Source: Aneurinibacillus sp. (GTDB lineage: Bacteria > Bacillota > UBA5301 > DYFA01). From it: DNA of 44,818 bases. The notes beneath the pieces were generated by a model. That model was not told the DNA's origin and made no database searches. It saw only the letters and a list, made by a program, of their open reading frames with translations. Where the stretch lies: contig DYFA01000012.1 of the NCBI GenBank assembly GCA_020725425.1, forward strand, positions 1-44,818, in the 5' to 3' direction. Within the stretch, counting starts at the first letter, position 1. Each line of letters starts with the position of its first letter. Made by a program: the position numbers and the translations under genes. Positions 7,597-14,375 of the stretch are shown here, piece after piece.

Positions 7597-9468
7597 GTGG
7601 TTGACGCGACCCCGCGACTCAAAGGCAGTGGTATCGGTCACCCGCTGCGCCGGCACCAGAAGAAGCGGGGAGGTTGGATCCTCGTCGGGCTGGCCGTCCT
7701 CGCGGCCGCACTGACCTTCGGACTCGAACGGGCCGGCCTTTTGGAACGGGCCGAGGGCTGGTCCTACGACCGGCGCCTGCGGCTGCTGGCACCGGCGCGC
7801 GGGAGCGAGCCGGAGAAGAGCCCGGTGGCGGTCGTCGCTGTCGACGAGGAGAGCCTCCGCCGCTACGGCCAGTGGCCGTTGCCCCGCCACCTCTATGGAC
7901 AATTGCTGGAAATCCTGAGAAAGGCCGGCGTCCGTGCGGTGGGGTTCGACCTGCTCCTGGCGGAGCCGGACCGCCATGGCCCGGAGAGCGACGACGCTCT
8001 GGCCCGGGCCATCGGCGACGGCCCGCCGGTGGTCCTGGGGTTGGCGGGGGCGGCCAAGGTGCGGCGCGCCGGGGAGCCGGTCCTGACTCTGCTTCCGCCC
8101 TTCTCCGAGCCCTTGCCGCGCTTCGCCGAGAGCGGAGCATCGGTGGGCCACCTCCTGGCGGTGCCGGACGTCGACGGCGTGGTGCGACGGCTCCCGCTTG
8201 AGGTCGAAGTCGCCGGCCGCGGGAGGGTGCCGGCCTTCTGCCTGGCGCTGGCGCGGCTGGCCGGGGGGAGCGCCGCGGTGCCCTCCGTGATCGCTGGAGC
8301 CCGGGCTGAACTGCTGCTTGACTTCCGCAAGGGCGGGATTCCCGTCTACTCCCTGGCTGAAGTGCTCGAAGGCTCTGTGAGCCCGGCTGCCCTGAGAGGC
8401 CGGGCGGTCGTGGTGGGGGTGACGGCCTCGGGTCTGCCTGACCGCTACCACACCCCGTTGACTCCCGCCGGCGACCCGGTCCCCGGCGTCGAGCTCCAGG
8501 CCCTCGCCGTCGCCACGCTGCTCTCCGGAGGCGTACAGGCGCTGCCGCTGTCCTGGCTGTCCGGGAGCACCCTCCTCGCGGCGCTGCTGGGGGTTTTGGC
8601 CGGGCGGACCGGTTGGGGAGCGGTTCCCCTGGGACTGGCCGGCCTTCTTCTCCTGGCTGGGTCGGGCGTAGTGGCCCTGGCGGCGGGATACTGGCTTCCG
8701 GTGGCCGCGCCGGCCACGGGTCTCTTCGGCGCGCTCCTAGCCTCGCTGGGCTGGGGGCTGAGTGTCGAACGCCGGGAGCAGGCGCGGCTCGCCGCGCTCT
8801 TCGGACGCTACCTGTCGCCGGAGGTCTGCCGCGAGCTCCTCCGGCGCCCTGACCGGCCCTCGCTGGCGGGCGAGCGGGTGCATTTGACCGTCCTGTTCGC
8901 CGACCTCCGGGGGTTCACCGCCTTCAGCGCCGGCTGTGCGCCGGAGGAGGCGGTGGACACCCTCAATCGGTACCTTGGGATCATGGTCGAGGCGGTGCAG
9001 CGCCAGCGGGGGACGGTCGACAAGTTCCTGGGCGACGGGATCATGGCCTTCTTCGGGGCGCCGCTGCCCAGCGCGAATCCGGGCCGGGCGGCCCTCGCCG
9101 CGGCCCGCGAGATGATGACCCGGACGGCCGCCCTGGGGCGGGAGCTCGCTGCGGCCGGCCGACCGGCGCTGCCGCTCGGGGTCGGGTTGGCCTCCGGAGA
9201 GGCGCTCGTCGGGAGCATAGGCACGGATACCCGCTCGGACTACACCGCCATCGGCAATCCGGTGAACCTGGCCAGCCGGCTGGAGGACCTCGCCCGGCCG
9301 GGGGAAATCCTGGTGGATCAGGAGACCTGGACCGCGGCCGGCGAGGAGGTGCCCGCCGGCTCCAGGGTCGAGGAGATGGAAGTCGAAGGGTGGCCTGTTC
9401 CCGTCACCGTCGTCCGCCTGTCTTGTGACGGCCATCACTGCGCCGCCCAGCCGTGGCAGCTAGAGTGA
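7597..9468 (+). CDS. CHASE2-domain receptor adenylate cyclase (class III)
   Basis: A 623-residue membrane sensor that should make cAMP. One N-terminal helix (GGWILVGLAVLAAALTFGL) is followed by an extracytoplasmic CHASE2 domain (about 45-300, VAVVAVDEESLRRYGQWPLPRHLYG, GFDLLLAEPDR), then three helices (about 315-395). A cytoplasmic class III cyclase domain (about 425-600) ends the protein. Metal Asp residues are D436 (FADLRGFT) and D480 (KFLGDGIMAFFG). K476 and D548 fit adenine selection, and N557 and R561 (NPVNLASR) fit transition-state stabilisation, so all key residues are present. The GTG at 7597 follows GGGGGAGG. The FecR, CRP and Q/N-rich genes follow directly, suggesting cAMP acts on the adjacent CRP. 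The CHASE2 ligand is unknown. Confidence 0.93.
   Translation: MVDATPRLKGSGIGHPLRRHQKKRGGWILVGLAVLAAALTFGLERAGLLERAEGWSYDRRLRLLAPARGSEPEKSPVAVVAVDEESLRRYGQWPLPRHLYGQLLEILRKAGVRAVGFDLLLAEPDRHGPESDDALARAIGDGPPVVLGLAGAAKVRRAGEPVLTLLPPFSEPLPRFAESGASVGHLLAVPDVDGVVRRLPLEVEVAGRGRVPAFCLALARLAGGSAAVPSVIAGARAELLLDFRKGGIPVYSLAEVLEGSVSPAALRGRAVVVGVTASGLPDRYHTPLTPAGDPVPGVELQALAVATLLSGGVQALPLSWLSGSTLLAALLGVLAGRTGWGAVPLGLAGLLLLAGSGVVALAAGYWLPVAAPATGLFGALLASLGWGLSVERREQARLAALFGRYLSPEVCRELLRRPDRPSLAGERVHLTVLFADLRGFTAFSAGCAPEEAVDTLNRYLGIMVEAVQRQRGTVDKFLGDGIMAFFGAPLPSANPGRAALAAAREMMTRTAALGRELAAAGRPALPLGVGLASGEALVGSIGTDTRSDYTAIGNPVNLASRLEDLARPGEILVDQETWTAAGEEVPAGSRVEEMEVEGWPVPVTVVRLSCDGHHCAAQPWQLE
9424..9466 (+). 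promoter_or_regulatory. CRP operator and class II-type promoter for fecR-crp (inside the 3' end of the cyclase gene)
   Basis: TGTGACGGCCATCACT (9424-9439) matches the E. coli CRP consensus TGTGA-N6-TCACA at nine of ten positions. A -10 box TAGAGT lies at 9461-9466. The operator centre (9431.5) is 29.5 bp before the -10, which puts it at -41.5 for a start near 9473, the class II activator position. No good -35 exists. Caveat: the resulting leader before the fecR GTG is only about 13 bases, though it includes a run of G that can serve as the ribosome site. Confidence 0.65.
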
Positions 9469-9485
9469 GAGTGGGGGGATAGACC

Positions 9486-10388
9486 GTGAAGACGACCCGC
9501 CCGACCAAGGTTCCACCGCTCCGCCCAGCCGTCGGCCTTGCGCTTTTGGCCGGATTCCTCCTGGGGTCGGTCTGGTTGGCCGCCGCGGCGGAGTCCGGAA
9601 AGACCAACCCGGCCGGCGAGTCCCTGGCCGCGCTCCCCCCGGGCGTGGCAGCAGTGGTCAGGGCGGTGTCGGGCGACGCCCGCTGGTCCACCCAGACGGA
9701 GGCGGTGGAGTGGCAAGCGTTACGGCCGCAACTGCTCCTTCCCGCCGGGGCGCTCATCCGGACCGGGCCAGGGGCCTCGGTGGACCTCGAACTCGGTCCG
9801 GACCGGCGGGTGAGGCTGACCGGAGGGTCGGTGGTGGTGGTGGCGCCTCCCGCCCTCCAGGCGGGGGACAGCCACAGCCTCTTCCTCTATCTGGGGCGGG
9901 TATGGGTCAACCTCCGGCGGGAGCTGCTCCCCGGCGAGCGGTTCACCGTAGAGACGCCGGCCGCGGTCGTCGGGGTGCGGGGGACGCTCTTCACGGTGCT
10001 GGTCACCGAAGACAAGCGCACCGTGGCCGCGGTACACCGGGGGAAGGTCGAGGTCACGGGCGCCGGGGTGACCGTGACCGTGGGTGCGGGGAACCAGGTC
10101 GTCGTGGCGTTCGAGGGGCGTCCGGAAGGGCCGGGGCCCTTGTCGAGCGGTGAGCGGGAGGCCGCCCAGCGGGAACGGGCCTGGTTCGAGGCCCAGGGCG
10201 AGAAGGTGCAGGACGAGAGCGACCAGCCCTGCGGCCAGAAGAAAACCGGCGACGGCGGTTCCCTTGACGGGAAGGGCAGCGGAGGATCCCCGCCGTCGAG
10301 CGGCGCGGGACGGGAAGGGGTGTCCGATGGGTACGGAGACGGGAGCGGGAGCCAATTCCAGCCCGGTCCGGCCGGCGGAACGCGTTGA
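9486..10388 (+). CDS. secreted FecR-domain protein
   Basis: A 300-residue exported protein. A signal peptide is clear (MKTTRPTK... then LALLAGFLLGSVWLAAAA, cleavage near AAA-ES, residues 30-36). The FecR domain spans about 55-205: AVSGDARWST, ALIRTGPGASVDLELGPDRRVRL, then VETPAAVVGVRGTLFTVLV with the conserved GVRGT. The last 75 residues are hydrophilic and rich in Gly, Ser and charged residues. There is no transmembrane anti-sigma region, so it is probably a cell-surface or periplasm-like FecR variant and not a classical sigma regulator. It lies 17 bases after the CHASE2 cyclase and overlaps crp by 62 bases. The GTG at 9486 is chosen for the signal peptide and the GGGGGG site. Confidence 0.85.
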   Translation: MKTTRPTKVPPLRPAVGLALLAGFLLGSVWLAAAAESGKTNPAGESLAALPPGVAAVVRAVSGDARWSTQTEAVEWQALRPQLLLPAGALIRTGPGASVDLELGPDRRVRLTGGSVVVVAPPALQAGDSHSLFLYLGRVWVNLRRELLPGERFTVETPAAVVGVRGTLFTVLVTEDKRTVAAVHRGKVEVTGAGVTVTVGAGNQVVVAFEGRPEGPGPLSSGEREAAQRERAWFEAQGEKVQDESDQPCGQKKTGDGGSLDGKGSGGSPPSSGAGREGVSDGYGDGSGSQFQPGPAGGTR

Positions 10389-11055
10389 ACGGCTGCGGGA
10401 AGTCTCGCTCTTCCGTGAGCTGAACCCGACGGAGCTGGGTGACCTGGCGCTGGCCGCGACCGAACGCCTCTATCCCCGGGACGCTACCCTCTTCGAGGCC
10501 GGTGACCCGGCGGAGGCGGTTCACGTGATCCTGACCGGCGCGGTCAAAGTCTTTCAGCGCAGCGCCGACGGGCGGGAGAAGACCCTCGCCATTCTGGGAC
10601 CCGGCGATTGCCTGGGCGAGGTCGCCCTGTTGGACGGAGGGGACCGGTCGGCGAGCGCCCAGACGATGGCGGAGACCCGCCTCCTGAGCCTTCCCCGGGC
10701 GGCTTTCCTCCGGGCGCTGAAGCGTCAGCCGGTGATGGCCGAGAAGCTCCTGGCGCTGCTTGCCAAGCGGCTGCGGGTCGCCAACTACCAGGTGGAGCAG
10801 TTGGCGTTCTGCGACGCCCGGGAACGGGTGGCTGCCACTCTCCTGGCGCTGGCGGAGGTCCACGGAACCGGCCCGGACGGCGCGAAGCGGATCGACCTCC
10901 GCCTCACCCATCAAGAACTGGCCAATCTGGCCGGAACCACCAGGGAGACCAGCAGCCGCATCCTGTCCGAACTTGCCGGGCTCGGCCTGATCGAGGTCGA
11001 CCATCGCCACCTGGTCGTGCGCAATCCCCAGGGTCTGCGCCGGCTTCTCCCCTGA
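10327..11055 (+). CDS. CRP/FNR-family transcription regulator, cAMP-binding type
   Basis: A 242-residue regulator. The cyclic-nucleotide pocket reads G97-E98-VALLDGGD-R107-S108-A, the pattern that binds cAMP in E. coli CRP; no FNR-type cysteine cluster is present. The helix-turn-helix (about 190-225) contains TTRETSSRILSEL, with R206, E207 and R211 at the three base-contacting positions of E. coli CRP (RETxxR). It should therefore recognise TGTGA half-sites, and two such operators flank this gene. The ATG at 10327 has GGAAGGGGTGTCCG before it and sits inside the end of fecR (62-base out-of-frame overlap). The in-frame extension upstream is a shadow of fecR. The upstream operator suggests autoregulation. 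Confidence 0.93.
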   Translation: MGTETGAGANSSPVRPAERVERLREVSLFRELNPTELGDLALAATERLYPRDATLFEAGDPAEAVHVILTGAVKVFQRSADGREKTLAILGPGDCLGEVALLDGGDRSASAQTMAETRLLSLPRAAFLRALKRQPVMAEKLLALLAKRLRVANYQVEQLAFCDARERVAATLLALAEVHGTGPDGAKRIDLRLTHQELANLAGTTRETSSRILSELAGLGLIEVDHRHLVVRNPQGLRRLLP

Positions 11056-11106
11056 TCCTCTGCACTCAACCCTTCCTTCCCCCCCTTCTTCAGTTCCGCC
11101 GTGGAG

Positions 11107-11149
11107 TGTGACTCTGGTCACAGCCCCGCTTCAGGCGACAGGTTAGACT
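11107..11149 (+). promoter_or_regulatory. perfect CRP operator and class II-type promoter for the Q/N-rich secreted gene
   Basis: TGTGACTCTGGTCACA (11107-11122) is an exact TGTGA-N6-TCACA palindrome in the gap after crp. A -10 box TAGACT is at 11144-11149, exactly 29.5 bp from the operator centre (11114.5), giving -41.5 for a start near 11156. There is no -35 hexamer, as expected for an activator-dependent promoter. The leader would be about 38 bases with GGAGG before the ATG at 11194. Confidence 0.78.
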
Positions 11150-11193
11150 TGAAGTGCGGGGTGAAGTCTCGCACAAACGAGGAGGGTTTGACC

Positions 11194-11739
11194 ATGAACG
11201 CCAAGCGAGCGGAAATAAGGGGTCTGACCGGTCTTCTGGCCCTTGCCCTGGTCCTGGGGGCAGCCTGGCCGGCGGCGCTGGCGGCTGATCCCGACCCAGT
11301 GGCGGAGTTGCAGGTCTACCTGGGGAGTCTGAACACCGAGCCGGCCAGGGTCGGCGCCGCCGTGCAGGCGGTCAGGGAGGCGCTGGCAGCCGGGGCTGAC
11401 CCGGTGGCGGTCCAGGAGATGATCCGGACCATGGCCCGGGAAAAGGCCTCAGACGAGGCGTGCCTGCACCTCTGCGAGCGAATCAGGGCGATGACCCAGC
11501 GCCGGCTGAACCTCGGGGAGATCCTGCGCGAACTCCAACTGGCTTTGCGGAAAGGGCAGAGCCTCGAACAGGCCATGGAGACGGCTGAGCAGTCCATCCA
11601 GGCCCAGCACCAGAACCAGAATCAGAACCAGAATCAGAATCAAGGGCCGCCTGGCCAGCAGGTGCAGGGCGGCGAGCAGGAGACGGAGCGCGAACAGGAA
11701 GGCGCAGGCGGCCCGGGAGGCAAAGGGCCCGGCAAGTGA
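11194..11739 (+). CDS. exported protein with Q/N-rich tail, unknown function
   Basis: A 181-residue protein I do not recognise. It has a signal peptide (MNAKRAEIRGLTGLLALALVLGAAWPAALA, cleavage near ALA-AD). Residues 33-132 are helical and charged with two cysteines three apart (ACLHLC). Five Gln-Asn dipeptides (about 139-149) follow, then a Gly/Gln/Glu-rich disordered tail ending GGKGPGK. No membrane anchor or lipobox is visible. The start is secure: GGAGGGTTTGACC before ATG. A perfect CRP operator lies upstream and an 11-bp stem-loop downstream, so it is a monocistronic unit and a probable target of the adjacent cAMP-CRP system. Function unknown; a secreted adaptor or matrix-like protein is only a guess. 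Confidence 0.8.
   Translation: MNAKRAEIRGLTGLLALALVLGAAWPAALAADPDPVAELQVYLGSLNTEPARVGAAVQAVREALAAGADPVAVQEMIRTMAREKASDEACLHLCERIRAMTQRRLNLGEILRELQLALRKGQSLEQAMETAEQSIQAQHQNQNQNQNQNQGPPGQQVQGGEQETEREQEGAGGPGGKGPGK
11611..11640 (+). repeat. hexanucleotide tandem repeat, five units of CAGAA(C/T)
   Basis: Five consecutive six-base units encode (Gln-Asn)5 inside the exported protein gene. Repeats of this kind can change in number by slippage, which would lengthen or shorten the tail in frame. Confidence 0.9.
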
Positions 11740-11767
11740 GAGCGGGGCTGGTGGGGGGACCGGACAG

Positions 11768-11796
11768 GTAGCGGGAGGCGTAAGACCTCCCGCTAC
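11768..11796 (+). terminator. stem-loop after the Q/N-rich gene
   Basis: GTAGCGGGAGG pairs perfectly with CCTCCCGCTAC around a seven-base loop (11 bp). No T-run follows, so intrinsic termination is uncertain, but it separates the cAMP module from mtaB. Confidence 0.55.
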
Positions 11797-11848
11797 CGCC
11801 GTTCGAGGGGGCAGAGTACGGCGGCGGCTCAGTCTGCCTGGTCTGGCG

Positions 11849-11878
11849 TTGACGGGCCGGCGGAAGGGAAACTATAAT
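11849..11878 (+). promoter_or_regulatory. sigma-A type promoter for mtaB
   Basis: TTGACG, 18-base spacer, TATAAT. A start near 11885 leaves a leader compatible with the GTG start at 11932 but hardly with the ATG at 11896. Confidence 0.8.
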
Positions 11879-11931
11879 TGACCCGTCACTGCAGGATGAC
11901 GGCGAAGGTCGCCGGAGAGCGAGGGCGAGCT

Positions 11932-13281
11932 GTGGCGCCGCGCGTCGCCTTTCATACGCTGGGGTGCAAGGTCAACCAGTACGATACCCGGGCGGTAGCG
12001 GCTTTGTTTCGGGACGCCGGGTACGAGGTCGTCGACTTTTCGTCTCCCGCTGAAGTCTATGTGATCAACACCTGCACCGTCACGAGCCTGGGGGACAAGA
12101 AGTCCCGGCAGGCTCTTCGCCGGGCGCGGCGGCAGAATCCGGCGGCGGTGGTGGTAGCTATGGGGTGCTATGCCCAGACCGCCCCGGACGAAGTGGCCTC
12201 GCTCCCCGGAGTGGACGTGGTGGTCGGCACCACGGGCCGCCGGAGGCTGGTGGAGCTGGTCGAGACCGCCCGCCGCCGCAAGGGCGCCGCGCCGGTCCCC
12301 CCGCCGCCGGCGGCCGGGGCAGCGGTGGCGGTTGCCCCCCTGACCCGGGAGAGCGAGTTCGAGGAGCTGGGCGAAGGGGCGGTACCCGAGCGCGCCCGGG
12401 CGACCGTCAAGGTCCAGGAGGGGTGCCGCCAGTACTGCTCCTACTGCAAGGTGCCGTACGCCCGAGGGCCGGAGCGGAGCCGCCCCCCGGCCGCGGTGCG
12501 GGCGGAGGTCGAGCGCCTCGTGGCGGAGGGCTTTCGCGAGGTGGTCCTGACCGGGATCCACCTGGGGAGTTACGGGCGGGACCTGCCGGCGGAGCCGCGC
12601 TGGGACCTGGCCCGGCTGGCGGGGGAGATCGCCCGGGTGCCCGGGCTGGCCCGGCTCCGCCTCTCCTCGCTGGAGCCGACCGACGTCACCGACGCTCTGA
12701 TCACCCTGGTGGGGGAGAACCCGGTGCTCTGCCGCCACTTCCACCTGCCGCTCCAGAGCGGGGACGACGCAATCCTGCGCCGCATGAACCGCCACTATAC
12801 CACAGCGGAATACGCCCGGGTGGTGGAGCGGATCCGGGCGGCAGTCCCCGGGGCGGCGCTGACCACCGACCTCATCGCCGGCTTTCCCGGCGAGACGGAG
12901 GAGCACTTCCAGCGCACCCTGGCCTTCGTGAGGGAGATGGCCTTCTCCCGCTTGCACGTCTTTCCCTACTCCCGGCGGCGGGGAACCCCGGCAGCCTCCT
13001 TCCCCAGCCAGGTTCCGGAGGCGGTCAAGCGGGAGCGGGCGGGTCGCCTGATCGCCCTGGGGCGGGAGCTCTCCCTCGCCTTCCACCAGCCGCTGGTCGG
13101 CCGGACAGTCACCGTCCTCTTCGAGGAAGCCGCCGGGTCATGGTGGAGCGGTTTGACCGACACCTACGTGCGCGTGCTCGCCCTTTCCCCGGTCCCGCTG
13201 GGGGGGGAGATCAAGCCGGTGAGAGTGGAGCGGGCAGAGGCGGAAGAGGTCTACGGGCGGGTGGAAGAAGGAGAGGGGTAG
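11932..13281 (+). CDS. mtaB: tRNA (N6-threonylcarbamoyladenosine37-C2) methylthiotransferase
   Basis: A 449-residue radical SAM enzyme of the MiaB family that adds the 2-methylthio group to t6A37 in tRNAs reading ANN codons. The N-terminal UPF0004 domain starts AFHTLGCKVNQYDTRAV and supplies three cluster cysteines (in TLGCKVN, INTCTVTSLGDKKSRQ and MGCYAQ). The radical SAM CxxxCxxC is QEGCRQYCSYCKVPYARG. The C-terminal TRAM domain holds VGRTVTVLFEE. Group assignment to MtaB rather than MiaB or RimO rests on HTLGCKVNQYDT. The GTG at 11932 is chosen because the promoter -10 is at 11873-11878 and GAGGGCGAG precedes it; ATG 11896 and TTG 11878 are in frame but too close to the promoter. It is followed by HIT and rpsU genes. 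Confidence 0.92.
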   Translation: MAPRVAFHTLGCKVNQYDTRAVAALFRDAGYEVVDFSSPAEVYVINTCTVTSLGDKKSRQALRRARRQNPAAVVVAMGCYAQTAPDEVASLPGVDVVVGTTGRRRLVELVETARRRKGAAPVPPPPAAGAAVAVAPLTRESEFEELGEGAVPERARATVKVQEGCRQYCSYCKVPYARGPERSRPPAAVRAEVERLVAEGFREVVLTGIHLGSYGRDLPAEPRWDLARLAGEIARVPGLARLRLSSLEPTDVTDALITLVGENPVLCRHFHLPLQSGDDAILRRMNRHYTTAEYARVVERIRAAVPGAALTTDLIAGFPGETEEHFQRTLAFVREMAFSRLHVFPYSRRRGTPAASFPSQVPEAVKRERAGRLIALGRELSLAFHQPLVGRTVTVLFEEAAGSWWSGLTDTYVRVLALSPVPLGGEIKPVRVERAEAEEVYGRVEEGEG

Positions 13282-13333
13282 CAGGAATCGGGTGGGAGAG
13301 GACGTATAACGTAGCACAGGAAGGAGGAGGCCC

Positions 13334-13678
13334 ATGGCGGAGTGCCTGTTCTGCCGGATCGCGGCGAAGGAGATCCCGGCCCAGGTGGTGTACGAGGACG
13401 AGTTGATCATAGCTTTCCGGGACATCAACCCCCAGGCCCCGGTCCACCTGCTGATCATCCCAAAGGGGCATGTGGCCAGCGTCCGGGAGATCGACGAGGC
13501 CCACCCCCTGGTGGCCGGCCGGCTGCTCCGGGTGGCGAGGGACTTGGCGAAGCAGGAAGGGGTAGCGGAGAGCGGCTACCGGCTGGTGGTCAACACGGGC
13601 CAAGACGCCGGCCAGGCGATCGCCCACCTCCACCTTCACCTGCTGGGGGGACGGGCTATGGGCTGGCCGCCGGGCTGA
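13334..13678 (+). CDS. HIT family protein (HINT-type nucleotide hydrolase)
   Basis: A 114-residue histidine triad protein. It begins CLFCRIAAKEIPAQVVYEDELIIAFRDINPQAPVHLLIIPK, the typical HINT start with a zinc-site cysteine pair, and ends with the catalytic triad motif AHLHLHLLGGRAMGWPPG. Such proteins hydrolyse AMP-linked phosphoramidates; the physiological substrate in bacteria is unclear. AGGAAGGAGG lies before the ATG. It lies between mtaB and rpsU, a common Bacillota arrangement. Confidence 0.94.
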   Translation: MAECLFCRIAAKEIPAQVVYEDELIIAFRDINPQAPVHLLIIPKGHVASVREIDEAHPLVAGRLLRVARDLAKQEGVAESGYRLVVNTGQDAGQAIAHLHLHLLGGRAMGWPPG

Positions 13679-13689
13679 GGCGGCGCGTG

Positions 13690-13719
13690 TTGACGGGGGT
13701 CTCCGGCCCGTTGTATAAT
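13690..13719 (+). promoter_or_regulatory. sigma-A type promoter for rpsU
   Basis: TTGACG, 18-base spacer, TATAAT (13714-13719), immediately after the HIT gene. It gives a leader of about 45 bases before the rpsU ATG. Confidence 0.85.
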
Positions 13720-13768
13720 GATCTTTAGTTGACCTGAAAAAAGCGAGGCCGCGGAGGGAGGGATATCG

Positions 13769-13945
13769 ATGTCCGAGGTGAGGATCGGAAAGAACGAGTC
13801 GATCGATAGCGCTCTCCGCCGCTTCAAGAAGGTAGTCCAGAAGGCCGGCACACTGGCCGAAGCGCGCAAGCGGGAGCACTACCTCTCTCCCAGCGTCCGC
13901 CGGAAGAAGAAGTCGGAGGCGGCCAGGAAACGCAGGTTCCGCTGA
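13769..13945 (+). CDS. rpsU: 30S ribosomal protein S21
   Basis: A short gene of 58 codons. The protein starts [20 protein letters not shown] and is rich in Lys and Arg to the end (KRRFR), the usual size and pattern of bS21, which sits near the anti-Shine-Dalgarno end of 16S rRNA and helps initiation. GGAGGGAGGGATATCG gives a strong ribosome site. It has its own promoter and an intrinsic terminator, so expression is at least partly independent of its neighbours. Confidence 0.97.
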   Translation: MSEVRIGKNESIDSALRRFKKVVQKAGTLAEARKREHYLSPSVRRKKKSEAARKRRFR

Positions 13946-13972
13946 GGCGGAGACCTGGGACAGGCAGTCGGG

Positions 13973-14009
13973 ACCCGGCGTCCAATACCGGATGCCGGGT
14001 TTTCTTATT
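13973..14009 (+). terminator. intrinsic terminator after rpsU
   Basis: ACCCGGC-g-TCC, six-base loop, GGA-t-GCCGGGT, then TTTCTTATT. This is the clearest rho-independent terminator in the window. Confidence 0.9.
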
Positions 14010-14053
14010 CCGGCCCGGCCTGGCATAGGATTGCGGAAGAGGGAGTGACCTCC

Positions 14054-14347
14054 ATGCGCCGCTCACCCCGGGATCGCCTGGCTCGCCGGGTGGCCGACCT
14101 CTTCGAACTGCCGAAGGACGTCATCCTGGACCTTCCGACTGCCACGGTGCTCGGCAACCTGCAGTGCGTCGTGGAGAACCATCGGGGGATCATCGAGTAC
14201 CTGCCGGAGAAGGTGCGGGTCAACACCGCCCGGGGCGAAGTCGTCATCACCGGCCGCGAGCTCGCGATCGGCTCGATCAGCCAGGACGAGATCGTGATCG
14301 AGGGACGGATAACCAGCCTGGCGTTGCAGGACTGGGCGGGCGAGTAG
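14054..14347 (+). CDS. yqfC: sporulation protein YqfC
   Basis: A 97-residue YabP/YqfC-family protein, needed for sporulation in Bacillus subtilis where it belongs to the mother-cell program. Family features: LPKDVILDLPTATVLGN, ENHRGIIEYLPEKVRVNTARGEVVITGREL. The ATG at 14054 follows GAGGGAG; a GTG nine bases earlier is possible. It is directly followed by yqfD, its usual partner. Its presence supports a spore-forming host. Confidence 0.9.
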   Translation: MRRSPRDRLARRVADLFELPKDVILDLPTATVLGNLQCVVENHRGIIEYLPEKVRVNTARGEVVITGRELAIGSISQDEIVIEGRITSLALQDWAGE

Positions 14348-14375
14348 GGGGTTCCGGCGCGGGAGGGGGCTGCCC

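Noticed and set aside
7495-8451. Long minus-strand extension of the lipid kinase
   Set aside because: It is antisense to the CHASE2 cyclase, low in complexity and precedes the conserved start MTLRVIANP.
11611-11640. CRISPR-like repeat
   Set aside because: It is a six-base coding repeat (Gln-Asn) with no spacers.
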